Source: Arenibacter sp. ARW7G5Y1 (lineage in GTDB: Bacteria > Bacteroidota > Bacteroidia > Flavobacteriales > Flavobacteriaceae). Taken from it: a stretch of DNA of 60,218 nucleotides. A model generated the notes under the pieces. It saw nothing but the letters and a program-made list of their open reading frames with translations, was not told the origin of the DNA and did no database searches. Position 1 is the stretch's first letter, and each line of letters opens with the position of its first letter. Below are positions 7,105-15,140 of this stretch, piece by piece. The stretch spans positions 1 to 60,218 of the forward strand of contig NZ_QJJZ01000024.1 in the NCBI RefSeq assembly GCF_003201775.1, written 5' to 3'. The position numbers were made by a program, and so were the translations under genes.

Positions 7105-9867
7105 ATGAAGAAATTTCACCTTTCTATCCTATTTTCCATTCTATTTTTTAGCCATTCTTTTTCCCAGGATTTCGTGTTGAGCGGGAAGATTGTCGATGCC
7201 ATTACCAAGGCTCCATTGGAAGCATGCACAATTTATGCGGAATCATTAAAGGATAGTTCCTTGGTAACCTATACCGTATCCGATCAAAAAGGGTTGTTTG
7301 AACTGGAAGGGGATACCAATCTCAAGGAGTTAAACGTATACTTCTCCTATAATGGGTACAAGCCACATAGTTTAAAAGTGAAACTGGAAGCCCAAGTAGA
7401 TTTGGGGAGTGTGCCATTGGAGGAGCAAGCACAGGAATTGGATGCTGTTCTTGTTGTGGGCGATAGGGTTCCCATCACCATAAAAAAGGACACCTTGGAA
7501 TTTAATGCTGATTCCTTTAAAACGAAACCAGATGCCTCTGTAGAGGATGTGCTGAAAAAGTTGCCTGGGGTAGAGGTGGATAGCGATGGGAAGATTACCG
7601 TAAATGGTAAGGAGGTAAATCAGGTGCTGGTAAATGGTCAGGTTTTTTTTAGTAACGACCCTAAAGTAGCCACCAAAAGTTTGCCCAAAGATATAATAAG
7701 CAAGATTCAAATTACCGATACCAAAACCAAAACCGAGGAATTTACGGGGGAAGCCGGCGATGGGGAAAACAAAACCATAAATCTTACCATAAAAGAAGAT
7801 AAGAACAAGGGCTATTTGGGAAGAATGGCAGCGGGCTATGGCACTGATGATCGATATCAGCTAAACGGACTGCTCAATTATTTTAGTGATAAGAAAAGGA
7901 TAAGTTTTATAGCAAGCTCCAATAACATTAACAATTCAGGTTTTTCCTTTGATGAGATTTACGACATGGTGGGGAATACCGATGGGGGATATTCTGGGGC
8001 ACGGGAATCTGGGCTGATCAATAATTTTGGCAATGGAATTACTACTTCATCAAATCTTGGAACTAGCTATGCCAATTCCGAAAAGGGGGAATATAAAATC
8101 GATGCCAATTACTTTTTTGGATACAGCGATTCCTATAATGACCAGAAGACAAGTAGGGAAAACATCTTGCCCGATAGTAGATATTTTACGGACAACATAT
8201 CCAATTTTGAGGGTTCTACCAATTCCAATCGGGGTGCGGCCAACATAGATTATGATGTTGATGAAACGCTTCGGGTGACGGTTCAGCCCTCCTTGAGCGT
8301 TAACAGGACCAACTCTGTCAACAGTAATAATCGGGTTTCCACGGATCAAAATGGAGATTTGATCAATAGAAATGATAGGGTATCGGTCAATGACGGTGTT
8401 CAAAGTAGTTTTTCCAATCGTATTGGAATTATGAAAAAGCTGGATACCATTGGTAAAATGATAAGTATTTCCTTTTCCAATGACAATTCTGAAAATTTGA
8501 ATACGTCCAACTTAAATTCGTACCGAGAGATATTTGGGGATGATCCAAGTATAGAAACCCTAGATCAGCTTTCGGAAATAGACAATAAAAGAAATTCCTA
8601 TGAATTGGAGCTGGATTATAGACAACCGTTGACCAGTAAACTGTTCTTGGATTTTGGTTATGAATATAAAAATGATCAAAGGGACAATGCCAAACAGGTA
8701 ATGGATTTCGACACTGCAACCAATGGATATACCGATTTTAACATGGCTTTGAGTTCGGATTTTACCTTTGGAAATATACAACAGTCCCCTTCTTTTGGAA
8801 TACGCAGTAATGGGGAAAAGTTGAATTTTAGAGTCAATGCCACCTATGTGATGACGGATTTAAAGAATCAAGATTTTCTTCAGAACACCACTTTTTCAAA
8901 TTCATATAAGAATCTGATGTTCAGGACCAATATTAGATATAATCTGGGCAAGAACGAGCGCTTGTACCTAAGGTACAATTCCAGGCTCAATGTGCCATCG
9001 GTCAATCAATTGCAACCGGTACCCAATATTAATGATCCACTGAACGTGGTAATAGGAAACCCCAATTTACTGCCCAGTGTTAATCATGGTATAGATTTTA
9101 ATTACAACAATTATAATTGGAAGGAACGAACTGGGATTTTTCTGTATTCAGGATTTGATATTCAAAAGGATAGGGTGTCCGCTATTTCCACCACCGATGA
9201 CAATTATTTAAGAACTACACGCTATACCAATGTAGATGGAAACTATAGTGGGTACGGAGGTGTAGGGTATTCCAAACAAATTAAGAAAGACAGTCTATAT
9301 ACCATTAAATTTAACGTTAGACCAAGGTTAAATTTTGGGCGACAAGTAAGTTTTACCAATGGGGTGGAATTAAAAGCGAAATCCTTTGATGTAAGTCCGT
9401 ATGTTTCAACTACCTACAATTATAAGGAACAGATAGAGATTGAACCAGGGTATGGAATAGGTTTTAATAATACTACCTATAATTTGGAAAGTGTAGACGA
9501 TATTAAATTTACATCCCAAAATGCCAGTCTAAGGGTTACAACCTATTGGCCCAAGAATTTAATATGGGGCAATGATTTAAAATACAGCTACAATGGCAAT
9601 GTGGGTCCAGGATATAAGAAGGATGCCCTTTTTTGGAATATGAGTCTCGGTCTTCAAATGCTACAGGATAAAGGCACCCTTAAAGTCTTGGCCTATGATT
9701 TGTTGGATCAAAATATAAATACCCGAAGAACTACAGGGGAGGATTTTATTCAGGATTTTCAAGGTACCGTACTGCAACAGTATTTTATGGCCAGCTTTAC
9801 CTATAAGTTTGATCAGTTTGGAGGTAAAAGGCCAAATAGTGGAGGGGGAAGACGTTATTACAATTAA
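7105..9867 (+). CDS. TonB-dependent-receptor-like outer membrane beta-barrel protein
   Basis: At 920 residues, it starts with the signal peptide MKKFHLSILFSILFFSHSFS; I chose this ATG because an upstream TTG in frame would put 15 polar residues before the signal. A carboxypeptidase-regulatory-like domain follows (about 20-110), with FVLSGKIVDAITKAPLEAC. Next comes a plug-like region with VEDVLKKLPGVEVDSDGKI and VLVNGQVFFSNDPK (about 145-230), then a long alternating beta-barrel rich in Asn, Tyr and Ser ending in a C-terminal strand near YFMASFTYKF. Such proteins are outer membrane receptors whose ligand cannot be told from sequence. It is probably monocistronic, and repeats follow. Confidence 0.85.
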   Translation: MKKFHLSILFSILFFSHSFSQDFVLSGKIVDAITKAPLEACTIYAESLKDSSLVTYTVSDQKGLFELEGDTNLKELNVYFSYNGYKPHSLKVKLEAQVDLGSVPLEEQAQELDAVLVVGDRVPITIKKDTLEFNADSFKTKPDASVEDVLKKLPGVEVDSDGKITVNGKEVNQVLVNGQVFFSNDPKVATKSLPKDIISKIQITDTKTKTEEFTGEAGDGENKTINLTIKEDKNKGYLGRMAAGYGTDDRYQLNGLLNYFSDKKRISFIASSNNINNSGFSFDEIYDMVGNTDGGYSGARESGLINNFGNGITTSSNLGTSYANSEKGEYKIDANYFFGYSDSYNDQKTSRENILPDSRYFTDNISNFEGSTNSNRGAANIDYDVDETLRVTVQPSLSVNRTNSVNSNNRVSTDQNGDLINRNDRVSVNDGVQSSFSNRIGIMKKLDTIGKMISISFSNDNSENLNTSNLNSYREIFGDDPSIETLDQLSEIDNKRNSYELELDYRQPLTSKLFLDFGYEYKNDQRDNAKQVMDFDTATNGYTDFNMALSSDFTFGNIQQSPSFGIRSNGEKLNFRVNATYVMTDLKNQDFLQNTTFSNSYKNLMFRTNIRYNLGKNERLYLRYNSRLNVPSVNQLQPVPNINDPLNVVIGNPNLLPSVNHGIDFNYNNYNWKERTGIFLYSGFDIQKDRVSAISTTDDNYLRTTRYTNVDGNYSGYGGVGYSKQIKKDSLYTIKFNVRPRLNFGRQVSFTNGVELKAKSFDVSPYVSTTYNYKEQIEIEPGYGIGFNNTTYNLESVDDIKFTSQNASLRVTTYWPKNLIWGNDLKYSYNGNVGPGYKKDALFWNMSLGLQMLQDKGTLKVLAYDLLDQNINTRRTTGEDFIQDFQGTVLQQYFMASFTYKFDQFGGKRPNSGGGRRYYN

Positions 9868-9893
9868 TCCTCTAGGAAGTATAAGTTGTTTTT

Positions 9894-10102
9894 GGTTTGA
9901 ATGCCTGTACATTTTCATTTCCAAATCCTCAAATCCTCAAATTAACACATTGATAAATTGGTACATTATCAAGTGAACCCCTATTGTATTCTTTTCAATA
10001 ATATTTGATTATCTTTTTTCTTTCTTCCGATCGCTGTTACCGGTTTGAAGGGTTTAAGGTTTGAATGTCAATACATTTTCATTTCCAAATCCTCCAATTA
10101 AC
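9894..10102. repeat. tandem 164-bp repeat, unit 1 and first part of unit 2
   Basis: A unit beginning GGTTTGAATGCCTGTACATT starts at 9894 and begins again at 10058, a 164-bp period. Each unit has an internal direct repeat of the 8-mer AAATCCTC. Unit 2 breaks off after AATTAAC at 10102 and resumes at 11662 beyond the inserted module. A third unit starts at 11773. No open frame is supported, so this looks like intergenic dispersed or tandem repeat DNA. Confidence 0.85.
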
Positions 10103-10289
10103 GACCCTGCTATGCGTAATGCGGGATTTTAAGGCAGTAGCCTTTCGATTGCACTAACAGTAGCCAAAGCTGTGTCTTTGGGTTTAAATTTACTCAATAA
10201 ACGTCAAAGCGCTTCTTTGGCGGGCTATGAAATACTTGCCTTACCTGTGCTACTGAACTCAGCATTACCTAGGAGCCATTGTTGGCGGT
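10103..10289 (-). repeat. 187-bp imperfect palindrome, attC-like
   Basis: The two halves pair imperfectly over the whole length. Exact complementary blocks include TAATGC/GCATTA, CAGTAGC/GCTACTG and GCCAAAG/CTTTGGC, in that order towards the centre. The outer end at 10281-10289 is GTTGGCGGT on the plus strand. It lies immediately downstream of the DHFR-family gene. It has no T-tract, so it is not a typical terminator. The order of core, stem blocks and central loop resembles an attC folded as single-stranded DNA. Confidence 0.65.
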
Positions 10290-10294
10290 TCGTT

Positions 10295-10828
10295 TTATTT
10301 TTTTCGTTTGTAGTGTAGTTGTATCAATCCAGTTTCAAATGTTTTTACACTGACAAATTCTAATAATTGCTCAGGTCTTTCTTCTTTAAACAGCCTTGTT
10401 CCATTTCCGACCAGAATTGGTACGATGGAGATGGTAAGTTCATCTATCAGGTCATTTTTTAAAAGTTCGTTAACGACTTCTGCTCCACCATCACAATAAA
10501 TGTCTTTTCCCTTTTCACTTTTAAGTTTGGCAATTAGTTCCACCAAACTACCTGAATAGAACTTGATTCTACCACTATCTGGACGTTCTGTTCTTGTAAC
10601 GACATAAACATCCCGTTTTCCATTATCGTAATGCGAAGCACCAATCTCCTTTACCACATAATCATAAGTTTTTCGACCTATGATAATGGTATCAATTGTT
10701 GATGTAAATGCTGCATATCCATAATCTTCCCCTTCTTTTTCAACTAGTTTTAGAAAACTAAGGTCATCATTTGGTTGAGCTATAAATCCGTCTAAACTGG
10801 TTGCTATAAATAGTTTTACTTTTCTCAT
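10295..10828 (-). CDS. dihydrofolate reductase / RibD C-terminal family protein
   Basis: This 177-residue protein has the DHFR-like fold of the RibD C-terminal family: MRKVKLFIATSLDGFIA at the start, TIIIGRKTYDYV near residues 46-57, DIYCDGGAEVVNELLK near 109-124 and a C-terminal LTISIVPILVGNGTRLF segment. Such proteins are presumed NADPH-dependent reductases. Stand-alone members like this are usually not the housekeeping folA, and the substrate is unknown. It is transcribed after the AraC-type gene in the same module, with 67 bp between them and its own -7 motif (10848-10855). The stop lies only 5 bp from the palindrome. Confidence 0.85.
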   Translation of the reverse strand: MRKVKLFIATSLDGFIAQPNDDLSFLKLVEKEGEDYGYAAFTSTIDTIIIGRKTYDYVVKEIGASHYDNGKRDVYVVTRTERPDSGRIKFYSGSLVELIAKLKSEKGKDIYCDGGAEVVNELLKNDLIDELTISIVPILVGNGTRLFKEERPEQLLEFVSVKTFETGLIQLHYKRKK

Positions 10829-10847
10829 TGAATGTTAATTTTTACCA

Positions 10848-10855
10848 CAAAACTA
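10848..10855 (-). promoter_or_regulatory. -7 promoter element of the DHFR-family gene
   Basis: The minus strand reads TAGTTTTG, an exact TAnnTTTG match, 19 nt before the start codon. The -33 region is poor. Confidence 0.45.
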
Positions 10856-10895
10856 AGAATGCTCCCAAAACCTTGCTTTGGAAAAAAACGACTTT

Positions 10896-11624
10896 TTAAA
10901 GGTCGGAGGGCAGAAGACCTGTATATTGCTTAATTGCGTTTGTGAGATGTGAATGGTCATAATATCCACATTCAAAGGCAATATCTAGTAAACTCCGATT
11001 TTGCTTTGAACCTTTGATTAAACCCAAAGCATTTCTAAAGCGGATAATGTTTGAATACTTTTTGGGTGATAGTCCGATGAGCTTTTTAAAGTTGCGTTCA
11101 AGCTGTCTTATTGTTGTAAAATTTCGTTTTGATAATTCGTAGATACACAGTTGCCCTTTCGTTGAATGAATATCGTTGATAATTGATTGTAGTTGGTAAT
11201 TTTTGTTTTTTAGTCTTGACGAAAAGAATTGGTTAAAATAATTGAAAGAATTTTCAAATGTTTTATCAAGATTAAATGATTGGGATTTTTCAAATTCAAC
11301 GGTGTCGTTAGTCAGTTCATTTTGTGAGGCATAGAAATTTGTGAAAGTACCAGGTTTTAGACATACGCCCATTAAGTGTGTATCAGTATCAATAACGCTA
11401 TCTTTAAATGAAGTCATTGCACCAACCACGTAGGTTTTCCCAAACTCCATTGATAGTAAGCCGTTATCTGTAAGACATTTATTTCCTATATTCATTACAA
11501 TACCAGTACATCCATCTGGGAAAACCCGTTCCCTCTGGCTTTTGAACTCGTTTCCTTTCAACTCCCAATAGAAATCGATAAAGGACTCTAATTCATTATG
11601 AGGCTTTATTTTTTTGTATTTCAT
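10896..11624 (-). CDS. AraC-family transcriptional regulator with DUF6597-type N-terminus
   Basis: At 242 residues it starts at MKYKKIKPHNELESFIDFYW; an upstream in-frame ATG would add 21 residues lying in the cassette start sequence and is not favoured. The N-terminal half resembles the DUF6597 sensor domain (KPGTFTNFYAS near residue 90). The C-terminal half is an AraC helix-turn-helix pair with FTTIRQLERNFKKLIGLSPK and LLDIAFECGYYDHSHLTNAI. It is AT-rich: I count 11 G+C in the 60 bases 11221-11280, unlike the flanking genes, which supports separate origin. It probably regulates itself or the adjacent DHFR-family gene, but the sequence does not show this. Confidence 0.85.
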   Translation of the reverse strand: MKYKKIKPHNELESFIDFYWELKGNEFKSQRERVFPDGCTGIVMNIGNKCLTDNGLLSMEFGKTYVVGAMTSFKDSVIDTDTHLMGVCLKPGTFTNFYASQNELTNDTVEFEKSQSFNLDKTFENSFNYFNQFFSSRLKNKNYQLQSIINDIHSTKGQLCIYELSKRNFTTIRQLERNFKKLIGLSPKKYSNIIRFRNALGLIKGSKQNRSLLDIAFECGYYDHSHLTNAIKQYTGLLPSDL

Positions 11625-11658
11625 TGGTTTCTCTAATGTTGTTCGTACAATGACCGCC

Positions 11659-11825
11659 AACACATTGATAAATTGGTACATTATCAAGTGAGCCCCGATT
11701 GTATTCTTTTCAATAATACTTGATTATCTTTTTTCTTTCTTCCGATCGCTGTTACCGGTTTGAAGGGTTTAAGGTTTGAATGCCTATACATTTTCATTTC
11801 CAAATCCTCAAATCCTCAAATTAAC
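11659..11825. repeat. tandem 164-bp repeat, rest of unit 2 and start of unit 3
   Basis: From AACACATTGATAAATTGG at 11659 the sequence follows 9944-10102 almost base for base. It differs at a few positions and by one extra 8-bp AAATCCTC subrepeat. Unit 3 starts at 11773 and diverges after about 11840. Together with 9894-10102 this shows a repeat array that existed before the module between the copies arrived. Confidence 0.85.
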
Positions 11826-11877
11826 ACATTGATAAATTGTTACATTAAGCAATTGGTACATTTTCACATTAAAACCA

Positions 11878-12684
11878 TCACCAACCTCCTGAGGAACCAC
11901 CGCCACCAAAGCCTCCGCCGCCGAAGCCTCCTCCGAAACCGCCGCCGCCAAAACTGCCTCCACCGCCAAATCCTCCACCCGAAGATCCGGATCTGTAACC
12001 GCCCCGGCCCATATTGCTGAGCACAATTATATCCCAAAGGTCCATGCCCTTATGGTTGCCTCCCTTACCGCCACCCCCTCTTTTCCCTTTGTTGGAGAGT
12101 ATAATCAGGATAACTATAAAAATGATGAAAGGAAGTACGGTCTGAAATGGAAATCCAGGATTTTCATCGAAACTGCGCTCTTCCTTGAACTCTCCATTCA
12201 GCACATTAAAAATAGCATCAGCTCCCTTATTGAGTCCGGCGTAATAATTTCCCTGTTTGAATTCTGGGATGATTACTGTTTCTATAATACGTTTGGAAAG
12301 GGCATCTGTTAATGTGGGCTCTATTCCATATCCTGTGTTGATGGCAATTTTTCGATCGTCCCTGGCCAATAAGATCAAAATACCGTTGTCTTCCTTGGCC
12401 TGTCCTATACCCCAGGCATGTCCCCAGTTAGCACCTAGAAAATTGATATTTTCCCCTTGGGTAGAAGGGATAATGGCTAAAACGATCTGGGTGGAAGTAC
12501 TATCTGCATATCGGATCAATTTTTGCTCCAAACTGGTTTTTTGTTCGGCAGAAAGTAAATTTATATAATCGTAAACACTTGTTTGTTCCTGAAGTTTTGG
12601 TTTTTCAGGAATTTTAAATTGGGCAACAGTTATGGAGAAGCTGCATAATACCAGGAATAAGAGACTACCCTTTAGATACTTCAT
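11878..12684 (-). CDS. TPM-domain protein with glycine-rich tail (YgcG-like)
   Basis: This 268-residue protein has a signal peptide (MKYLKGSLLFLVLCSFSITVAQF) and a TPM domain (about 30-150) with VYDYINLLSAEQKTSLEQKL and WGIGQAKEDNGILILLARDD. A membrane span follows (FQTVLPFIIFIVILIILS), then a low-complexity Gly/Ser/Phe tail from about residue 220. TPM domains are associated with membrane-anchored proteins and, in plants, with photosystem repair; the bacterial role is not established. It is the last gene of a LemA-TPM-TPM operon and overlaps the upstream TPM gene by 20 bp, which implies translational coupling. Confidence 0.88.
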   Translation of the reverse strand: MKYLKGSLLFLVLCSFSITVAQFKIPEKPKLQEQTSVYDYINLLSAEQKTSLEQKLIRYADSTSTQIVLAIIPSTQGENINFLGANWGHAWGIGQAKEDNGILILLARDDRKIAINTGYGIEPTLTDALSKRIIETVIIPEFKQGNYYAGLNKGADAIFNVLNGEFKEERSFDENPGFPFQTVLPFIIFIVILIILSNKGKRGGGGKGGNHKGMDLWDIIVLSNMGRGGYRSGSSGGGFGGGGSFGGGGFGGGFGGGGFGGGGSSGGW

Positions 12685-13102
12685 TGCTTAATTCGTTGGT
12701 GTTATTGTGTCGCCAAGGAAAGTGGGTTTGCAGTTCTTTGCCGGCCATGAGTATTCCTTCTATGATCCCTTGTTTAAAATTCCCTTTTTTAAAATGATTT
12801 TCCAGTATCGTTTTGGTGTTGTCCCAAAAATTATCGGGGACCACCCTGTTTATGCCTTTATCGCCATAAATAACAAATTTCTTGTCATGAACGGCAATGT
12901 AGATCAACACCCCATTTTCTTCTTTGGTATTGTCCATTTTTAAATAGTGGAATACTTCTTGGGCACGTTCAAAATGGGGTTTCTTGGTCATGGGTTCAAT
13001 GTGCACCCTAATTTCCCCCGAAGTGTTTTTTTCGGCCTCTACAATAGCATTCACTATTTCCAATTCCTCCTTGGCCGTCAAAAAATCTTCTACTTTGGAC
13101 AT
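12665..13102 (-). CDS. TPM-domain protein, short cytoplasmic-looking form
   Basis: This 145-residue protein has no signal peptide. The TPM domain covers most of it, with EIVNAIVEAEKNTSGEIRVH, MDNTKEENGVLIYIAVHDKK and FKQGIIEGILMAGKELQTHF. It lies 6 bp after lemA and overlaps the next TPM gene, so the three are very likely one operon. Two TPM proteins behind LemA is a recurrent arrangement in Bacteroidota; the joint function is thought to involve the membrane but is not defined. Confidence 0.87.
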   Translation of the reverse strand: MSKVEDFLTAKEELEIVNAIVEAEKNTSGEIRVHIEPMTKKPHFERAQEVFHYLKMDNTKEENGVLIYIAVHDKKFVIYGDKGINRVVPDNFWDNTKTILENHFKKGNFKQGIIEGILMAGKELQTHFPWRHNNTNELSNEVSKG

Positions 13103-13108
13103 GGTACT

Positions 13109-13708
13109 TTAGTTGAATTCAAAATTTACGTCTGGAGCTTGCTCCGCACCGGCTTCCGATTTAAAGTAAGCCAATTCATCAAAATTAAATAGGCCTGCCA
13201 ATACGGAATTTGGAAAAGTTTTAATGTGATTGTTATAGGGCAGGACGCTTTCGTTAAATCGATTTCGCTCTATGTTTATTCTGTTTTCAGTGCCTTCCAA
13301 CTGGGATTGCAGTTCAAGGAAATTTTGATTGGCTTTCAGGTCAGGATAACGCTCTACGGTGACCAAAAGACTTTTCAGGGCACCGCTAAGTCCACCCTGT
13401 ACCTCATTGAATTTTGCAAGTTGCTCTGGGGTAATGTTGGTGGGGTCTATACTGACAGAAGTGGCCTTGGCCCTAGCTTCTATAACGGCTGTAAGAGTAC
13501 CTTTTTCAAAGTCGGCAGCACCTTGTACCGTCTTGACGAGATTGCCTATAAGATCGTTTCGCCTTTGATAGGCGCTCTCTACATTGGCCCAGGTCTGGGT
13601 AGATGTTTCCTTGAGTTTAACAGCTGTATTGTTAAAGCCTACGGCCCATTGGTACAAGCCTATTCCCAAAACGGCAAGAATAATAACCGGAATTAACCAT
13701 TTTTTCAT
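13109..13708 (-). CDS. lemA: LemA family protein
   Basis: This 199-residue protein has one N-terminal membrane anchor (WLIPVIILAVLGIGLYQW) followed by the all-helical LemA domain. The family signature VESAYQRRNDLIGNLVKTVQ is near residues 44-63, and YPDLKANQNFLELQSQLEGT near 118-137. LemA proteins are small envelope proteins of uncertain function. It is the first gene of the LemA-TPM-TPM operon, and its start is the ATG that gives the membrane anchor. Confidence 0.92.
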   Translation of the reverse strand: MKKWLIPVIILAVLGIGLYQWAVGFNNTAVKLKETSTQTWANVESAYQRRNDLIGNLVKTVQGAADFEKGTLTAVIEARAKATSVSIDPTNITPEQLAKFNEVQGGLSGALKSLLVTVERYPDLKANQNFLELQSQLEGTENRINIERNRFNESVLPYNNHIKTFPNSVLAGLFNFDELAYFKSEAGAEQAPDVNFEFN

Positions 13709-13729
13709 GATCAGTGTGTTTAGTGTTAT

Positions 13730-14059
13730 TTATAGTTGGTTCTTTATTTTAATTAGTTCAGCCTTAACTTTTTCCAATTTTTGAATCACATCAAAGGTAG
13801 ACAAGGTCTTTAATTTATCTTCCCTTAGATGGGTTTTGGCACCTTCCAGAGTAAAACCGCGTTCCTTTACCAAATGGTATATCAACTGAAGGTTTTTAAT
13901 GTCCTGGGGTGTGAATTTTCTATTGCCCTTAGCATTTTTTTTAGGCTTGAGCACGTCAAACTCCTTTTCCCAAAAACGGATAAGTGAGGTGTTCACATCA
14001 AAGGCATCGGCCACTTCACCAATACCATAATATCGTTTTTCCGGAAGATCTATATGCAT
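13730..14059 (-). CDS. MerR-family transcriptional regulator
   Basis: This 109-residue protein has a MerR winged helix at its N-terminus: YYGIGEVADAFDVNTSLIRF, then WEKEFDVLKPKKNAKGNRKF and TPQDIKNLQLIYHLVKERGF. A short coiled-coil (IQKLEKVKAELIKIKNQL) would dimerise it. It has no effector domain or cysteine pair, so it is not a metal sensor of the classical type. Its ATG overlaps the stop of the upstream peptidase gene by one base (TAATG), so the two are translationally coupled. The target is unknown. Confidence 0.88.
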   Translation of the reverse strand: MHIDLPEKRYYGIGEVADAFDVNTSLIRFWEKEFDVLKPKKNAKGNRKFTPQDIKNLQLIYHLVKERGFTLEGAKTHLREDKLKTLSTFDVIQKLEKVKAELIKIKNQL

Positions 14060-15036
14060 TAATCCAGGGATTGATTTTCTTGGGTTGCGTATTTCAACAT
14101 ATTTTCAAATTCTTCCGAGGTTAAACTGCCGTAATAGAAGTTGATCGGGTTAATACGTTGGTCGTCTTTCCAGACCTCATAATGCAGGTGTGGGGCTTCG
14201 GATCTTCCGGTACTTCCCACAAATCCGATGAGGTCACCTCTTTTTACCTTTTGACGGGCTTTAACGTTGTACTGACTTAAATGGCCATAAAGACTCATAT
14301 AACCATAGCCATGATCTATTCTTATGTGTTTTCCATAACCCGAGGCATTGTTGTCCGCTCTGGTAACGGTTCCGTCGCCAGAAGCATATATAGGAGTTCC
14401 TTTAGGAGAGGTAAAATCCATACCCCAATGCATTTTTCTAGCCTTGGTAAATGGGTCGGAACGCCAACCATAACCAGATGCCATACGCGTTAGGTCCTCA
14501 TTTTTTATGGGCTGTATGGCAGGGATGGCCGCCAATAATTTTTCTTTTTCCTCCGCCAACTTGGTAATTTCGTCCAGGGATTTGGATTGAATCACCATTT
14601 GTTTTTGGATGATGTCCAGCCTTTTGGTAGTGGCGATGATCATTTCGGAATTGTTGAAGCCTTCCAGGGATTTGTACCTGTTTACCCCACCAAATCCAGC
14701 TCTTCGCTGTTCTTCAGGTATAGGGTTGGCCTCAAAATACAATCTGTAGATATTGTTGTCCCGGTCTTCGATATTGGCCAGAACATTTTCTATCTGCTCC
14801 ATTTTTTTGCCCAACAATTCAAACTGAAGTTCGTAATTTTTGACCTCTCGTGCCAAGGAAAGTTCGCGCGGGGTGTTTACCAAATTGGTGTTTAAAAGTA
14901 ATATGAGTCCTAAAAATCCAAATAGAAATGACCCTAGAAAAAATAGAGCAATATTTCTAAATCTTCTGGACTTTTTGGGTTCTATCTTACGGTAAGATAG
15001 GGTGTCCGGGTCGTAATAATATTTTACCTTAGACAT
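14059..15036 (-). CDS. M23 family metallopeptidase (murein hydrolase)
   Basis: This 325-residue protein has a cytoplasmic N-terminus, one membrane anchor (FRNIALFFLGSFLFGFLGLILL), a coiled-coil region (about 60-170) and a C-terminal M23 LytM domain. Zinc ligands are visible in KMHWGMDF and HLHYEV, with GYGWRSDPF at the domain start. It is predicted to cut peptidoglycan cross-links, or to act as a regulator of such enzymes, at the periplasmic face. It is divergent from alaS and forms a two-gene operon with the MerR-type regulator. Confidence 0.93.
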   Translation of the reverse strand: MSKVKYYYDPDTLSYRKIEPKKSRRFRNIALFFLGSFLFGFLGLILLLNTNLVNTPRELSLAREVKNYELQFELLGKKMEQIENVLANIEDRDNNIYRLYFEANPIPEEQRRAGFGGVNRYKSLEGFNNSEMIIATTKRLDIIQKQMVIQSKSLDEITKLAEEKEKLLAAIPAIQPIKNEDLTRMASGYGWRSDPFTKARKMHWGMDFTSPKGTPIYASGDGTVTRADNNASGYGKHIRIDHGYGYMSLYGHLSQYNVKARQKVKRGDLIGFVGSTGRSEAPHLHYEVWKDDQRINPINFYYGSLTSEEFENMLKYATQENQSLD

Positions 15037-15051
15037 GTATCTAATTTATCC

Positions 15052-15059
15052 TATTTTTG
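15052..15059 (+). promoter_or_regulatory. -7 promoter element of alaS
   Basis: TATTTTTG matches TAnnTTTG and would start transcription near 15066, leaving a leader of about 75 nt before alaS. The -33 region is not obvious. Confidence 0.4.
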
Positions 15060-15140
15060 TGGTCTTGTTTATAGATAACTTACAATTTTGCAAAATGTTT
15101 TCTAACAACCGTTAAATATATAAAAAGCTTACCAATTTAC

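Larger units (their letters stand above)
10103..11661 (-). mobile_element. integron-cassette-like module (AraC regulator + DHFR-family gene + palindromic end)
   Basis: The 1,559-bp stretch between AATTAAC (ending 10102) and ACATTG (starting 11662) interrupts a tandem repeat exactly. Removing it rebuilds a 156-bp unit, which equals the 164-bp neighbour minus one 8-bp subrepeat. Read on the minus strand, it begins GTTGGCGGTCATTGTACG, carries two genes in one direction, and ends with a 187-bp imperfect palindrome that opens with ACCGCCAAC, the inverse complement of the starting GTTGGCGGT. Both junctions fall on an AAC/GTT triplet. This is the layout of an integron gene cassette with a large attC, but the core departs from GTTRRRY and no integrase is in the window. 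Confidence 0.6.

Noticed and set aside
9894..11825. Repeat array considered as CRISPR
   Set aside because: Units are ~164 bp, adjacent without unique spacers, and no cas gene is present.
11885..12010. GC-rich low-complexity DNA considered as a repeat element
   Set aside because: It encodes the Gly-rich tail of the TPM protein and is in frame throughout.
13226..13696. 156-codon plus-strand frame opposite lemA
   Set aside because: Antisense to lemA, whose reading frame has a recognisable domain and operon context.
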